NCBI RefSeq assembly: GCF_000517405.1
Contig: NZ_CP006568.1
Span: 1,178,001 to 1,242,000 of the forward strand
Reading direction: 5' to 3'
From: Candidatus Sodalis pierantonius str. SOPE
Lineage (GTDB): Bacteria > Pseudomonadota > Gammaproteobacteria > Enterobacterales > Enterobacteriaceae
DNA length: 64,000 bases
Shown: in pieces, positions 40,139 through 51,566 of the stretch
Numbering within the stretch: position 1 is the first letter of the stretch
Layout of the letters: the number at the start of each line of letters is the position of its first letter
Notes under the pieces: generated by a model
What the model saw: the letters and a program-made list of their open reading frames with translations, nothing else
What the model was told of the DNA's origin: nothing
Database searches by the model: none
Position numbers and translations under genes: made by a program

Positions 40139-40168
40139 TTTACAAAGCGGGCAGGCTTGAAGTAGAAT
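40139..40168 (+). promoter_or_regulatory. sigma-70-like promoter of rpsU-dnaG-rpoD
   Basis: TTTACA at 40139-40144 and TAGAAT at 40163-40168 are separated by 18 bp, about 70 bp upstream of the rpsU start. It is the best promoter match in the 450-bp tsaD-rpsU gap and sits where the macromolecular-synthesis operon promoter lies in E. coli. The rest of the gap (39789-40138) shows no gene. Confidence 0.6.
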
Positions 40169-40230
40169 TCTGCACCATTTTGAAAAGGCTGGCACAGGTC
40201 AGCGACAAAATCCGAATTCTATCGAGGTGA

Positions 40231-40455
<225 letters not shown>

Positions 40456-40460
40456 TTTTC

Positions 40461-40479
40461 CGGGGTGCGAGCTACCCCG
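40461..40479 (+). terminator. hairpin between rpsU and dnaG (partial terminator)
   Basis: CGGGGT / ACCCCG, a 6-bp stem with a 7-nt loop, 6 bp after the rpsU stop. It has no clear U-run. It occupies the place of the E. coli T1 terminator that keeps dnaG and rpoD below rpsU; that role is inferred from the position. Confidence 0.5.
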
Positions 40480-40582
40480 ACCGCGTGATTAATCCGCAGA
40501 CTTAGCTGTTGCATACGAAGGCCGTGCCGTCCGGAAGGATTGCGCGGCTTGTTGTCGTTCAAGTGCTTACCTGACAGGGCTT

Positions 40583-42331
40583 ATGGCTGGACGAATCCCA
40601 CGTGTCTTTATCAATGACTTGTTGGCGCGTACCGACATCGTCGATCTGATCGATGCGCGGGTAAAGCTCAAAAAGCAGGGCAAGAACTTTCACGCCTGCT
40701 GTCCATTCCATCATGAGAAAACCCCGTCGTTTACCGTGAACGGCGAAAAGCAGTTTTACCATTGTTTTGGCTGCGGCGCCCACGGCAACGCCATCGACTT
40801 TTTGATGAATTACGATCGGTTGGAGTTCGTTGAATCCATCGAGGAACTGGTCGCCCAACACGGCCTGGAAGTGCCGTATGAAACCGGCTCCGGCCCGAAT
40901 CAGCAGGAGCGCCATCAGCGACAAAGTCTGTATCAGCTGATGGACAAGCTCAGCGGCTTTTACCAGCAGGCGTTGAAGGCGCCGACGGCGACGCAGGCCG
41001 ATCACTATTTACAACGGCGCGGGCTAAGCGAAGCGGTCATCGCGCATTTTGCCATCGGCTTCGCGCCGCCGGGCTGGGATAATGTTATTAAGCGTTTCGG
41101 CCGTTCGGCCGAGGATCGCGCCGCGCTCAACGACGCCGGCATGCTGGTGGTCAACGAAAACGGTCGAACTTACGACCGTTTTCGTGAACGCATCATGTTT
41201 CCGATCCGCGACAAACGCGGCCGCGTTATCGCCTTCGGCGGGCGGATATTGGGCGATGGGCAGCCAAAGTACCTAAACTCGCCGGAAACCGACATTTTCC
41301 ATAAAGGCCGCCAGCTGTACGGTCTGTATGAAGCCCAACGACAGCATCCGGAATTATCCCGGCTGCTCGTGGTCGAAGGGTATATGGACGTAGTGGCGCT
41401 GGCGCAGTTCGGCATCGACTATGCGGTGGCTTCGTTGGGCACCTCGACCACCGCCGACCATATTCAACTGCTTTATCGCGCCACCGATCGGGTGATCTGC
41501 TGTTATGATGGCGATCGCGCCGGGCGTGAAGCGGCCTGGCGCGCGCTGGAAAACGCGCTGCCCTACCTGAGCGACGGCCGCCAGTTGCGTTTTATGTTCC
41601 TGCCGGAAGGCGAAGATCCCGATACGCTGGTGCGCAAAATTGGTAAAGCGGCGTTTGAACAGCGCATCGAACAGGCGCAGCCGCTGTCGACGTTCCTATT
41701 TGAAACGCTGATGCCGCAGGTAGATTTAAGCAGCCCCGACGGCCGCGCCAAACTCAGCACCCTGGCGCTGCCGCTGATAGGCCAGGTGCCGGGGGAAACA
41801 TTGCGTCTTTATTTGCGCCAGCAGTTGGGCAACAAACTGGGGATCCTTGACGACAGCCAGCTGGAGAAACTGCTGCCCAAGGCGGCGCTAAAGGCAAATA
41901 TTTCACCGCAGCCGCGGATAAAACGCACAACCATGCGTATACTGATAGGATTGCTGGTGCAACATCCGCGGCTTTCCGCCCTGGTCCCCACGGTCCAGGG
42001 GCTTGAGCAGGCAAGTCTGCCGGGCGTGCCGCTGTTTATCGAGTTAGTAGAGGCCTGCCAGGCCCAGCCGGGGTTAACGACCGGCCAATTGCTGGAGCAT
42101 TATCGGGAGAGTAAATCTTCCTCACAGCTTGAAACTCTGGCGACCTGGAACCACATGATCATTGATGAGATGATCGAGGCGACATTTGTCGACACCCTGG
42201 CGAGTCTTTACGACTCCATACTTGAACACCGCCAGGAAGCGCTTATCGCCCGCGACCGGACCCACGGCCTGACGGCCGAAGAACGCCAGGAGCTCTGGTC
42301 GCTGAATCAGGCGCTGGCGAAAAAAACCTGA
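40583..42331 (+). CDS. dnaG: DNA primase
   Basis: Makes RNA primers at the replication fork with DnaB. 582 residues. The CHC2 zinc finger is CPFHHEKTPSF with FGCGAHGNAIDF (residues about 40-64). The TOPRIM core has LVVEGYMDVVALAQ and CYDGDRAGREAAWRA. The C-terminal helicase-binding domain ends in NQALAKKT. The ATG at 40583 gives MAGRIPRVFINDLLARTDIV, the family start. The frame is intact. Confidence 0.98.
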   Translation: MAGRIPRVFINDLLARTDIVDLIDARVKLKKQGKNFHACCPFHHEKTPSFTVNGEKQFYHCFGCGAHGNAIDFLMNYDRLEFVESIEELVAQHGLEVPYETGSGPNQQERHQRQSLYQLMDKLSGFYQQALKAPTATQADHYLQRRGLSEAVIAHFAIGFAPPGWDNVIKRFGRSAEDRAALNDAGMLVVNENGRTYDRFRERIMFPIRDKRGRVIAFGGRILGDGQPKYLNSPETDIFHKGRQLYGLYEAQRQHPELSRLLVVEGYMDVVALAQFGIDYAVASLGTSTTADHIQLLYRATDRVICCYDGDRAGREAAWRALENALPYLSDGRQLRFMFLPEGEDPDTLVRKIGKAAFEQRIEQAQPLSTFLFETLMPQVDLSSPDGRAKLSTLALPLIGQVPGETLRLYLRQQLGNKLGILDDSQLEKLLPKAALKANISPQPRIKRTTMRILIGLLVQHPRLSALVPTVQGLEQASLPGVPLFIELVEACQAQPGLTTGQLLEHYRESKSSSQLETLATWNHMIIDEMIEATFVDTLASLYDSILEHRQEALIARDRTHGLTAEERQELWSLNQALAKKT

Positions 42332-42482
42332 ATGACGAGGCTTAATTGCCTATATCTGGCAGGGCAAGACCCTGCGCAATGCCGTATTGGGCTACGGCGC
42401 GAAACGAAGCCCAGATCTCTTGTTGGTGATGCGCTTTCACCAACCAACACCGATTATTACTCTGAAGTGTGGATACCGTCTT

Positions 42483-44330
<1,848 letters not shown>

Positions 44331-44376
44331 GTCCCGTTATGGCAAGGCCGTTCCCCGCCTGCTACAACGCACGATG

Positions 44377-44407
44377 AAACCCCGCGGACACCCCCGCGGG
44401 GTTTTTT
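44377..44407 (+). terminator. rho-independent terminator after rpoD
   Basis: AAACCCCGCGG, a short loop, then CCGCGGGGTTTTTT: a GC-rich stem of about 10 bp ending in a run of six T, 46 bp after the rpoD stop. It ends the macromolecular-synthesis operon. Confidence 0.93.
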
Positions 44408-44447
44408 AATGTCCTTCGCTTAAGCGGCGGTATGGCCCGTGCGCTGG

Positions 44448-44946
44448 TCAGCAGGGAGGGAGCGTGTCGGCCAGGGCGCGATAGGCCGCCAGCAGCGCAT
44501 CACTGCTCATACGGTTCAACTCGCTGGGATTGGGCAGTACCCAGAGCTGCGTTACGCCGATGCGCCGTTCCTGCCGTCCCCAGGGGGCGTTCCTTACCTG
44601 AAACGCCTGGCAATAAGCTTGCTATACCTAAAATCGCCAGCGCCTGCGGCTGATAGGTTTCTATCTTGGCCATCAGCCGCTCGCCGCCCTGGCGGTATTC
44701 CGCCAGCGACAGCTCTGAGGCTTCGGTAGTGGGTCGCGCCACCAGCATGGTGATCCCGCAGCCGGTCTCGAGTAGCCGCTGTTCTTCCTCCGGCCGCAGC
44801 TGACTTGACGTAAACCCCGCCAAATGAATCGTTTTCCAGAAACGGTTGTTGGGATTGGCGAAATGCACCCCTTTATGTGCGCTGGATAACCCCGGATTGA
44901 TGCCGCAAAGCACCACCCGTAGCCCTTTCCTGAGAATATCTTCCAT
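44448..44946 (-). pseudogene. mug: G/U mismatch-specific DNA glycosylase, frameshifted
   Basis: Mug removes uracil and ethenocytosine opposite G. The start MEDILRKGLRVVLCGINPGL carries the active-site motif GINPGLSS, and the frame is sound through QPQALAILG. There one extra base (ATAGCAA where AAGCAA is expected) shifts the frame near 44625. The other frame gives the missing part: AYCQAFQ, GVTQLWVLPNPSELNR (NPSG-like motif) and LADTLPPC. A single +1 insertion explains the break. The rpoD-mug-ileX order is as in E. coli. Confidence 0.9.
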
Positions 44947-45032
44947 TATTGATCCCTCTCATTTATCTCTGGCCTTGGCGCCGAATAGTTAACGATTCTA
45001 GCCAAAAAACGGCGATAAATCATCCATCTGGC

Positions 45033-45043
45033 GGGGGGGGGGG
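45033..45043 (+). repeat. poly-G tract (11 G)
   Basis: Uninterrupted run of eleven G residues between mug and the tRNA-Ile2 gene, 46 bp before the tRNA. It could affect the tRNA promoter region if its length varies. Confidence 0.95.
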
Positions 45044-45088
45044 ACTATAGACCCCGTTGGCGCCATCATTTATAATCAACGCCCACTC

Positions 45089-45164
45089 GGCCCCTTAGCT
45101 CAGTGGTTAGAGCAGGCGACTCATAATCGCTTGGGCGCTGGTTCAAGTCCAGCAGGGGCCACCA
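45089..45164 (+). tRNA. ileX: tRNA-Ile2 (CAU anticodon, lysidine-modified)
   Basis: 76 nt with encoded CCA. The acceptor stem is GGCCCCT / AGGGGCC and the anticodon loop CTCATAA has CAT. It is almost identical to E. coli ileX and sits in the same place after rpoD-mug, so it is the minor Ile tRNA that TilS modifies to read AUA, not a Met tRNA. The one base seen to differ from E. coli (GGGCG for GGTCG) is in the variable loop/T-stem junction. Accessory DNA begins just downstream. Confidence 0.96.
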
Positions 45165-46007
45165 TATAAAACAAAGAGTTACGGTAAAAATCCCAATCCC
45201 TCAGTTTATCCTAGGATTCCTATAGGATACTTTTTTAAGAGATTGATAGTGATTTAACGGTAGCCATAAGAGCTTGCAGCTAAAAATTCATCACCAAGGC
45301 CGGGTAGCGTGTCTCGGTAATCGCAGCTTGTTTTTGAAATAATTGGCAGGAAGGTAAAATACGGCTACTAGATTGCTTTAGCACACATACTGACAATCCA
45401 TTAATGGTCGCAATAAATTTTGCCCGCCCACGAAATCATCACGTAAAGCCTCATTTCACACGTTACGTCAGTCGATTTCGTCACGTGACTGACGGCTCTG
45501 CCGAGATGCCGCCAGCCCAATCAGGTGTGAAAAAAATTGAAAAGCCTTCTTCGTCCCTCATTAACCTGCAAGCCGTGCCACGCCTGAGTTTTCTGTAAAG
45601 GTCTGCCCTGCCTTTTCAGCGCTGATTTTATGCTGTTCGCCACGTAATCCATAATTTTTCCTGTGACTTCAATGGGATGTGCTTTACGCGGGGTATCTCT
45701 CCCACATCAAAAACTGAAAAAAACTGAAATTCTTTTCATACTTTACAATTTTGCCTATTGCCCAAAAGCCCAGGCACGGCACGGGCTGGCGGGGTGATTT
45801 GTGGGTAGGCGATTTTGAAAAAATTTTACGATGCAAAGTGTGCAGGCGGGTGCGGTGTAGCGCCGTTTCCGTGGGGGATGCGCTTATTTCGTGGCGATGA
45901 CGCAGCCCTGGCGCGCTGTGGCTGAACGGAGTGGAATGCGTGGCGTTTGGGATGGCTTGAGGCAAAGAGAGGCTTAGCGGGGCGCTCAGGCGCTGTGAGC
46001 AGCAGCC
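45165..46007 (+). other. gene-poor stretch between ileX and the phage remnant
   Basis: About 840 bp without a convincing gene. The short frames have no family match, and base composition drops in GC near 45165-45450. No integrase and no second copy of the tRNA 3' end were found. It may be the eroded edge of the integrated element whose tail genes follow. Confidence 0.4.
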
Positions 46008-46032
46008 ACAAAAAAGCCCGCGTAATGCGGGC
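46008..46032 (-). terminator. rho-independent terminator of the phage tail genes
   Basis: On the minus strand GCCCGCATTACGCGGGC is followed by TTTTTT, 18 bp after the stop codon of the spike gene. A clear intrinsic terminator closing the leftward phage operon. Confidence 0.88.
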
Positions 46033-46049
46033 CGTGGTGTGCGGGGAGA

Positions 46050-47666
46050 TCAGCCGATAACGGGCGCGTACCGGCGGCGTAAGGCGTCAGACTTCGCCCC
46101 GGTTGCCGCTATCTCGCCGGCGTTCTGGGGCACGCCCGTGTTGCTGTGGGTATGGCTGGCGGTCTGCTGCGCCATCACGTTGACCTGTTCACCGCCCACC
46201 CAGACGACGGGGGCGATCACTTCCTGGCGTGCTGTCGCCAGACTACGGCGGATGTTGCCGATTTTCTCTATCAGGTCTCCGCCAATGTCCGTTGTCGCGT
46301 TTTGCCCGATACTGGCGACGTAGTGTGCGCGGGTCGCCACACTGTAATCGCCCTCGGCGATCTGCTGGATACTGCCGGCCAGAAGACGGGCGCCGCCCAG
46401 TACCGTGGTCTTGTCCGTGGCCTGTACCGTGGTGGTGCGAGTCACCAGTGTGCGGTTTTCGCTATCCGCCGTGATTTCACGGTGCTGGGCGTTTTCGCGG
46501 ATAGACTGATCTGTCTGGCGCTCCCAGTCGCCCGCCACGGTGACGCGCTGGAACACTTCCGCGCGTTGTTGCTGAAGCTGTTCGCCGGGTTTGATATCGG
46601 GCAAGGTCTGGCCGTGGGCGAGGATTTGGCGCACAAAGGGCTTATCCGGGCGACCCTCGGTAAAACCGATTTCAAGGAGCGTACCCGGCGGCGGAAAATG
46701 GAACAGCCCCGACTCTGCGCCGGCCATCGGCAGGGGGAGCGGCACGGCCGGATATACCAGCGTATTCGCAGCCGGGTTGCCGTCCGCATCCAGTAATTGG
46801 ACATCCACCGCGTAACGCGGGCGGAACGGATCGGCCAGGTCACCCCGGCTGACCGCTTCACTCGGCCCCACGACCCGCGCAAATTTCGGCAGATGCAGCC
46901 CTGCGGACAATTCCGGGTAGGCTGCATCAATCTGGCGCTGGGCGGGTGATTTGGCCGTGGTTTTTCCCGTCAGCGGGTTGGCAGCCTGCCAGGTCAGCGC
47001 CGTGGTGTCATTTTCCAAGCGTACCGTGATCAACGGCTTGCCGTTGACGACCACGCCGGGGCGCAGGCTGGGCACCATGGGCAGCGTTAGCGTATTGCCT
47101 GCCGCCTGTGTCTGGCTGAATTCCGGGGGGATAGAGACCGGTTTGCCGGCAAACAGGGAGTGCGCGGCACCGCCCAGGTAAATACCGCCGTCCGGCAGCG
47201 GCTGCCAAAGGTAGTCTTGTATACCAAATGCCGGCCCCAGGGTGGCCAGCAGCTGATAGCCGCTGCCGCTGTGGGTAAAATGGGGAATGGGGGTATCGGT
47301 GTCATTTGACGCGGTCGGCAGGACCATGCTGAGGCCGCTTTGGGCCTGTATCCACTCCGCTATCTGGCGCAAGGTCGGGTGCTGGAATGAACAGGGCCAG
47401 GGGTGGTCAAAGATGCCGCTCATCTCGCGGACAAAGAGGCGTTGAAAGCCTTTTCCGGCAGGTTGCGCACGTTCAACAAAGCCGGTAAACCAGCGCAATA
47501 CCCGCTCAGGGTAGCCGATATCAAGGCGGACCAGCTTACCGCTGTAGTCCTTTTCCGTCTGGGCGGTGATAAATCCGCGCCCGCTGGCGCTTATCTCCAA
47601 TATCAGGTTGACGTCAACCAATGGCACCGTATCCCCTGACAGCATCAGTCGTTTAATCGGTTTCAT
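46050..47666 (-). CDS. phage baseplate hub/spike protein, VgrG-like
   Basis: 538-residue structural protein with the layout of a contractile-tail hub plus spike. The N-terminal half resembles a gp27/gpD-like hub (TLRQIAEWIQAQSGLS, GYQLLATLGPAFGIQDYLW). A central OB-like region follows (YAVDVQLLDADGNP, PPPGTLLEIGFTEGRPDKP). The C-terminal repeats suit a beta-helical needle (REITADSENRTLVTRTTTVQ, VGGEQVNVMAQQ). The ATG at 47666 follows the upstream stop by 4 bp. A defective prophage origin is more likely than type VI secretion, because the neighbours are phage-like. The frame is intact. Confidence 0.75.
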   Translation of the reverse strand: MKPIKRLMLSGDTVPLVDVNLILEISASGRGFITAQTEKDYSGKLVRLDIGYPERVLRWFTGFVERAQPAGKGFQRLFVREMSGIFDHPWPCSFQHPTLRQIAEWIQAQSGLSMVLPTASNDTDTPIPHFTHSGSGYQLLATLGPAFGIQDYLWQPLPDGGIYLGGAAHSLFAGKPVSIPPEFSQTQAAGNTLTLPMVPSLRPGVVVNGKPLITVRLENDTTALTWQAANPLTGKTTAKSPAQRQIDAAYPELSAGLHLPKFARVVGPSEAVSRGDLADPFRPRYAVDVQLLDADGNPAANTLVYPAVPLPLPMAGAESGLFHFPPPGTLLEIGFTEGRPDKPFVRQILAHGQTLPDIKPGEQLQQQRAEVFQRVTVAGDWERQTDQSIRENAQHREITADSENRTLVTRTTTVQATDKTTVLGGARLLAGSIQQIAEGDYSVATRAHYVASIGQNATTDIGGDLIEKIGNIRRSLATARQEVIAPVVWVGGEQVNVMAQQTASHTHSNTGVPQNAGEIAATGAKSDALRRRYAPVIG

Positions 47667-47670
47667 AGTC

Positions 47671-48210
47671 TTAACCCCAGCGCGCGTCATTGACGGGTTT
47701 GAGCACCTTGCGTTCAAGCCAGCTTAATTGTTCGTCGCTCTCTGTCGCCGGGGGGCCGTTTGCTGGCCCCTTGCCCGGACTCTGTTTCTGGGCGGCGGTT
47801 TGACTGCCTTCGCGTGCGTCTTTCTTCTCGGGCACGCTCAGATGTTCGCGTAACGTGAATGTCACCAACCAGGCTTGTTTACCGTCCTGCTTCGGGGCCT
47901 CTATCGAGCCGCTAAACGTCGCCAGCCGAAAATTGATGGCCTGGGCGGTATGATTCGCCACGCGGTAACGCTTCAGCTTGCCGCCCTCGGTGGCTTCAGC
48001 CATGGCAAACAGGCGCGTCAGCACCTCGGACTCCGTAAACGGGATAACGCCAGAGACGCGCAGCTCCTTGGGCTTGATGCCCTGCTCCGCGTTGGCGGTG
48101 CTGGAGGTTTACCCCGACTGGTCTTTTTCCTGAAACTGCATGGTGGGCGTCACCATCAGGCTTTTTAGCGGCAGTGCTTCGCCATCAAGGGCCAATGTGA
48201 TGATTGTCAT
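47671..48210 (-). pseudogene. phage tail/baseplate protein with in-frame TAA
   Basis: The ATG at 48210 opens MTIITLALDGEALPLKSL, runs to EKDQSG, and meets TAA at 48109-48111. The same frame resumes TSSTANAEQGIKPKELRV and continues to LERKVLKPVNDARWG. It overlaps the upstream gene by 26 bp and precedes the spike gene, a tight phage-type arrangement. Homology is not recognised with certainty; a baseplate or tail-assembly role is inferred from position. The nonsense codon is the only lesion seen. Confidence 0.65.
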
Positions 48211-48910
48211 GGACCATCGCCTCCAGTGCTGATACCTCTTCTCCGGCAAACAGCGTCGCCAGGGTCATCACCGCATCGGGCTGCGGCACCTCTTTTTGCA
48301 TGTTGGCCGCCAGGGTGGCCGCCAGTCCTTCGCCAGTAAATACCCAGGCGTTGACGCTTTTCTGGCTCAGGTCTCCCAGAGCCTGACCGATAGCATCGTG
48401 GGCCGACTGGCGCGCGTCAGACAGCGCGGTTAAGTGAGCCTGTAGTTGCGCCACACTGGCCCCGCTGGCCGCCTCCGCCTTTGCCTCTGCCATGATGTTG
48501 GCCCGTTGCGCCAGACGCAGTGTGTCGGCAGATAACGGCAGCGGGGAGGGTAAGCCGCCGCCAGCTTTAGGTGGAAGCTGCATACGGGTGATGGCCTGCG
48601 TGGCCGCTGTTTGCGCCATGCGTGAGACTTGCCCCAGCACTGGTAGGGGTAACACCGCTGAGAAGGCGGCGAGCAGGGACATAAATTCCGGCTGTGAGGT
48701 GGCGCAGAGCATCACCACCATCACGCGCAGGTTGCGCCCGGTGCCAGACAGCTTTTGCGCCAGCCAGTGCACGGCATTTTGTGGACTCAGGTAGCTTCCC
48801 GAGGCGGCAGTACGTCCCACTGCCGGCGTCCAGGGGTGTACAGGCAGGACGGTGCAGGTTAGAGGCGGCAGGCTATCGGTCAAACGTAGTGTTGTCTTGC
48901 GCCATATCAT
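48185..48910 (-). CDS. hypothetical phage structural protein
   Basis: 241 residues, not assigned to a known family here. The N-terminal 80 residues look like a folded domain (PLTCTVLPVHPWTPAVG, NLRVMVVMLCATSQPEF). The rest is Ala-rich and helical (MAEAKAEAASGASVAQLQAH), possibly tape-measure-like or a chaperone. It overlaps the tail-fibre assembly gene by 4 bp and the next gene by 26 bp, so it belongs to the same leftward phage operon. The frame is intact. Confidence 0.6.
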   Translation of the reverse strand: MIWRKTTLRLTDSLPPLTCTVLPVHPWTPAVGRTAASGSYLSPQNAVHWLAQKLSGTGRNLRVMVVMLCATSQPEFMSLLAAFSAVLPLPVLGQVSRMAQTAATQAITRMQLPPKAGGGLPSPLPLSADTLRLAQRANIMAEAKAEAASGASVAQLQAHLTALSDARQSAHDAIGQALGDLSQKSVNAWVFTGEGLAATLAANMQKEVPQPDAVMTLATLFAGEEVSALEAMVHDNHHIGP

Positions 48911-49332
48911 GCGGGCGGATCCGGCCAGTCAATATCCGGCACCTGGGTGATATCCACGCGGTTTAGCAGTACGCGGTATTTCTTCCACGCCAGCAGAGCG
49001 GCTTTTTCGGCATCCGTTGCCATGTCGAGGTCTACAGCGTCCTGGAGTGGGGCTATGGCACGTGTCGCTTCGTCCATCCGCTGCTGCTTCATGAATGCGG
49101 CACCGCGCCTTGCTTCTTCAGGCGTTGGTGGGGGCGCATCAACCCATATTGGGTAACCCTGTGAGTCTGCACCACGCGTTTTTCCCCTGGGTGGGTTCCG
49201 GCAATACTTCGCGTATGTTTTATCGTCAATATCGATTAAATCGTCTGGCAAAGATCCTGCTTTTTTGTAGGAGTCGATCATTGATGCCAGGTAAAAACCG
49301 GCAGTTTTGGCGCTAAATTTCATTTTTTCCAT
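48907..49332 (-). CDS. phage tail fibre assembly protein (Tfa)
   Basis: About 141 residues. The N-terminus MEKMKFSAKTAGFYLASMID and the middle PIWVDAPPPTPEEA are typical of Tfa. The C-terminus carries the hallmark AALLAWKKYRVLLNRVDITQ followed by PDIDWPDPP. Tfa chaperones the tail fibre, normally encoded just upstream. Here an IS903 element starts 100 bp upstream and no fibre gene remains. A second Met three codons in is an alternative start. The frame is intact. Confidence 0.85.
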   Translation of the reverse strand: MEKMKFSAKTAGFYLASMIDSYKKAGSLPDDLIDIDDKTYAKYCRNPPRGKTRGADSQGYPIWVDAPPPTPEEARRGAAFMKQQRMDEATRAIAPLQDAVDLDMATDAEKAALLAWKKYRVLLNRVDITQVPDIDWPDPPA

Positions 49333-49431
49333 TGTCAATACCCTACTGCCATCCAATACATTTTTCGTTCCTGCCAGCCATGAAACCATTCAAAATCGTC
49401 ACGCTCATTGGATAAATCTTTGACCTGATGA

Positions 49432-50486
49432 CGCTTTGTTGAATAAATCCGAAATTTGTGACGACTTCCTTCCTATCAGGGCGATTGTTACATGATGCGG
49501 ACGCTGTTTGGCATTCCTAACAGTGTGATCCGGTTAAGTGCTTTAACCATTGCCATTGTCTCACCTACCTGCGCGTCATAGTCATGCAGACTCAGATGAC
49601 CACCCAGAAGTGTTTTAAACCGGAACATGGCCGTTTCAGCCAGTGAACGCCGGTGATAACCTACTTTCTTTTTCCAGGTATCGTTATTGCCGCTCAGATG
49701 CTGATTTGCCACCGCATGGTTACGCTCATGGTATCGAGCTGGCCAATATTGCGCACCACTTCGCGGTGGGATAAGCGGCTTTATTTTTTTCCTCAGCAGA
49801 GCATCATGATAGTAACGCGTATCGTAAGCACTGTCAGCCGACGCTTCCCTGATTTTCCGGTGGGTTTGGTTAATCAGCCCGGGCAGCGCCTGCGCATCTG
49901 TCGTACCGCTTAGCGATAAATCGGCACAGATAATTTCATGTGTCACGCTATCTACTGCCAGATGAAGCTTGCGCCATACTCTGCGCCTCTCAGCCCTATG
50001 CTGCCTGACTTTCCATTCGCCTTCGCCGAAGACTTTCAGGCCGGTGCCATCGATGACCAGGTGTGAGATTTCGCCGCGGGTTGGCGTTTTTATGCTGATG
50101 TCGACGGTTTTTGCTCGCCGGCTGACCAGAGAGTAATCTGGGCAGCGCAGCGATAGCCCCATCAGTTTAAAAATCGAGTCAACGAAACCCTGTAACGCCC
50201 GGAGCGAAAGGTTAAACACGCGCTTTATCATCAGAACCGTGGTAATGGCCATATCGGTGTAGTGAAGCGGCCGGCCACGATGTTCAGGTGGTGTACTCTC
50301 AGTCCATGCAGCAATGGCTGACTCATCAAGCCATACTGTCAGGTCCCCCCGCTGCCTGAGCGCATTGTTATATGCGGGCCAGTTGGTAATTTTAAACTTT
50401 TGCTTTGCCATGGGGACCTGATGTTGAAACGAATGTAGTGATCATAGCCGCCAGTCACCTAAAAGTTCGATTTATTCAACAAAGCC
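49432..50486 (-). mobile_element. IS903-group (IS5 family) element, copy 1
   Basis: 1,055 bp with terminal repeats GGCTTTGTTGAATAAATC / CGCTTTGTTGAATAAATC. In element orientation its left end is flanked by CCATTCAGG and its right end by TCATCAGGT, so its own two flanks do not match. CCATTCAGG also flanks the right end of copy 2, showing that the DNA between the two copies was inverted. Confidence 0.95.
49488..50411 (-). CDS. IS903-group transposase, copy 1
   Basis: 307 residues, the usual IS903 length. It starts MAKQKFKITNWPAYNNALRQ. The DDE residues fall in HLVIDGTGLKVFG, ADSAYDTRYY and RRSLAETAMFR. The frame is intact, so it is probably active. It is nearly identical to copy 2. Confidence 0.96.
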   Translation of the reverse strand: MAKQKFKITNWPAYNNALRQRGDLTVWLDESAIAAWTESTPPEHRGRPLHYTDMAITTVLMIKRVFNLSLRALQGFVDSIFKLMGLSLRCPDYSLVSRRAKTVDISIKTPTRGEISHLVIDGTGLKVFGEGEWKVRQHRAERRRVWRKLHLAVDSVTHEIICADLSLSGTTDAQALPGLINQTHRKIREASADSAYDTRYYHDALLRKKIKPLIPPRSGAQYWPARYHERNHAVANQHLSGNNDTWKKKVGYHRRSLAETAMFRFKTLLGGHLSLHDYDAQVGETMAMVKALNRITLLGMPNSVRIM

Positions 50487-51566
50487 CCTGAATGGCGGAA
50501 CTTTGCCGATTAAGTCGGTCAAGCGCCTTTTGTAACCTCAGCGCGTAATGCTCCACATCGCGCGGGGTATATAGCAGCCAGCGGGCCGGCAATGGCACAT
50601 ACCTGCCAGCGCCAGCGGCTTGTAAGCTGCGCAGCGCCATAGCGGAACAGTTATGCCGGGTGCTGACCAATCGGAAACGCGCTTTGCCTGTCGCGATCTC
50701 TGACTTTACCGAATGCCAGAATTCCTCAAGTGCCTGCTCATCCAGTCCGAATAGCTCAGCCCGCTCGCCAGCAAGGGGCAGGTAAACTTGATCGGACGTG
50801 GCCACGAAGGCGTCATTCTCCTCGTCCCATACCTGACGACTGCGCGGTTGGAGCCCAGCCAAACATTGTGCCTGCTCAACGTTATTCTGCAACCGGTCAC
50901 AAAATGTAGGCATTTGCCGAAGCCGGCCAGCGACAATCTTGCTAATCTCCTTTTCAGTTAATCTGCCAGCATTCGACTGTTCAGCCATTGTTGTCACTAT
51001 AGCTTGGCAAAAAATATCGTCCGTTTTTGTCAGTAGGGCATTGCCATAATCTTGCTTAACCCGTTGGGTTGCCGTCATTACATAATTTACAGGCTTCAAC
51101 GGCATCGATTTAATTAGATTTTTCAATATAAAAATATCTTGATCATTATAATCTTTCTTACTCAAATTGATATATTTGGCAATGTCTTCTAACCTGTCTT
51201 CGACATGCTCCCACAAGAAATTTTCCTCTTCTCCCTCACGAATAAGCCCACGCATGACGTGCGCTTCGGTAAGTTTCTTACGGGTGGTCTCTGATAGCGA
51301 GTCATAGGTGTCCTGCGGATAATGCGCTACCAATTGCGCCGGGCGCGGCCCCAGATAACGCTGCTTATTACCATCCGGCAGCTCTTCGTCTGGCCAGTAA
51401 CTAAAATATGCCTGACGCTCCGGGGTGGATAGCGCCAATGCTGCATGCCCGCAGTGGTTAGGATCGTGATAGGGCCAGATATTGACCGTCAGCCGACGCG
51501 GAGATTCGCGGGCATCGCCCACGCCATCAAAACGCGCCAGACGGTTCTGTATTTCATCGATATCTT
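50487..51566 (-). pseudogene. candidate effector, papain-like permuted (His..Cys) protein, N- and C-terminal parts cut by IS903
   Basis: About 360 codons remain, from DIDEIQNRLARFDGVG to LNRQSSAIQ, with no internal stop. Visible features: an early HCGHAALALSTPERQAYFSY then WPDEE, a charged helical middle (ENFLWEHVEDRLEDIAKYI), and a late RHNCSAMALRSLQAAGAGRY with W.LYTPRDVEHYALRL. A conserved His before a conserved Cys in such contexts suggests a circularly permuted papain/NlpC-P60 fold; this is inference. Neither end is native: both run into IS903. Its continuation lies on the other strand at 52622. Confidence 0.6.

Noticed and set aside
45089..45164. tRNA with CAT anticodon read as tRNA-Met
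   Set aside because: The body sequence and the rpoD-mug neighbourhood match ileX, the lysidine-modified tRNA-Ile2.
46050..47666. Type VI secretion VgrG and thus a T6SS locus
   Set aside because: The neighbours are a tail-fibre assembly gene and other phage-type genes; no Tss genes are present.
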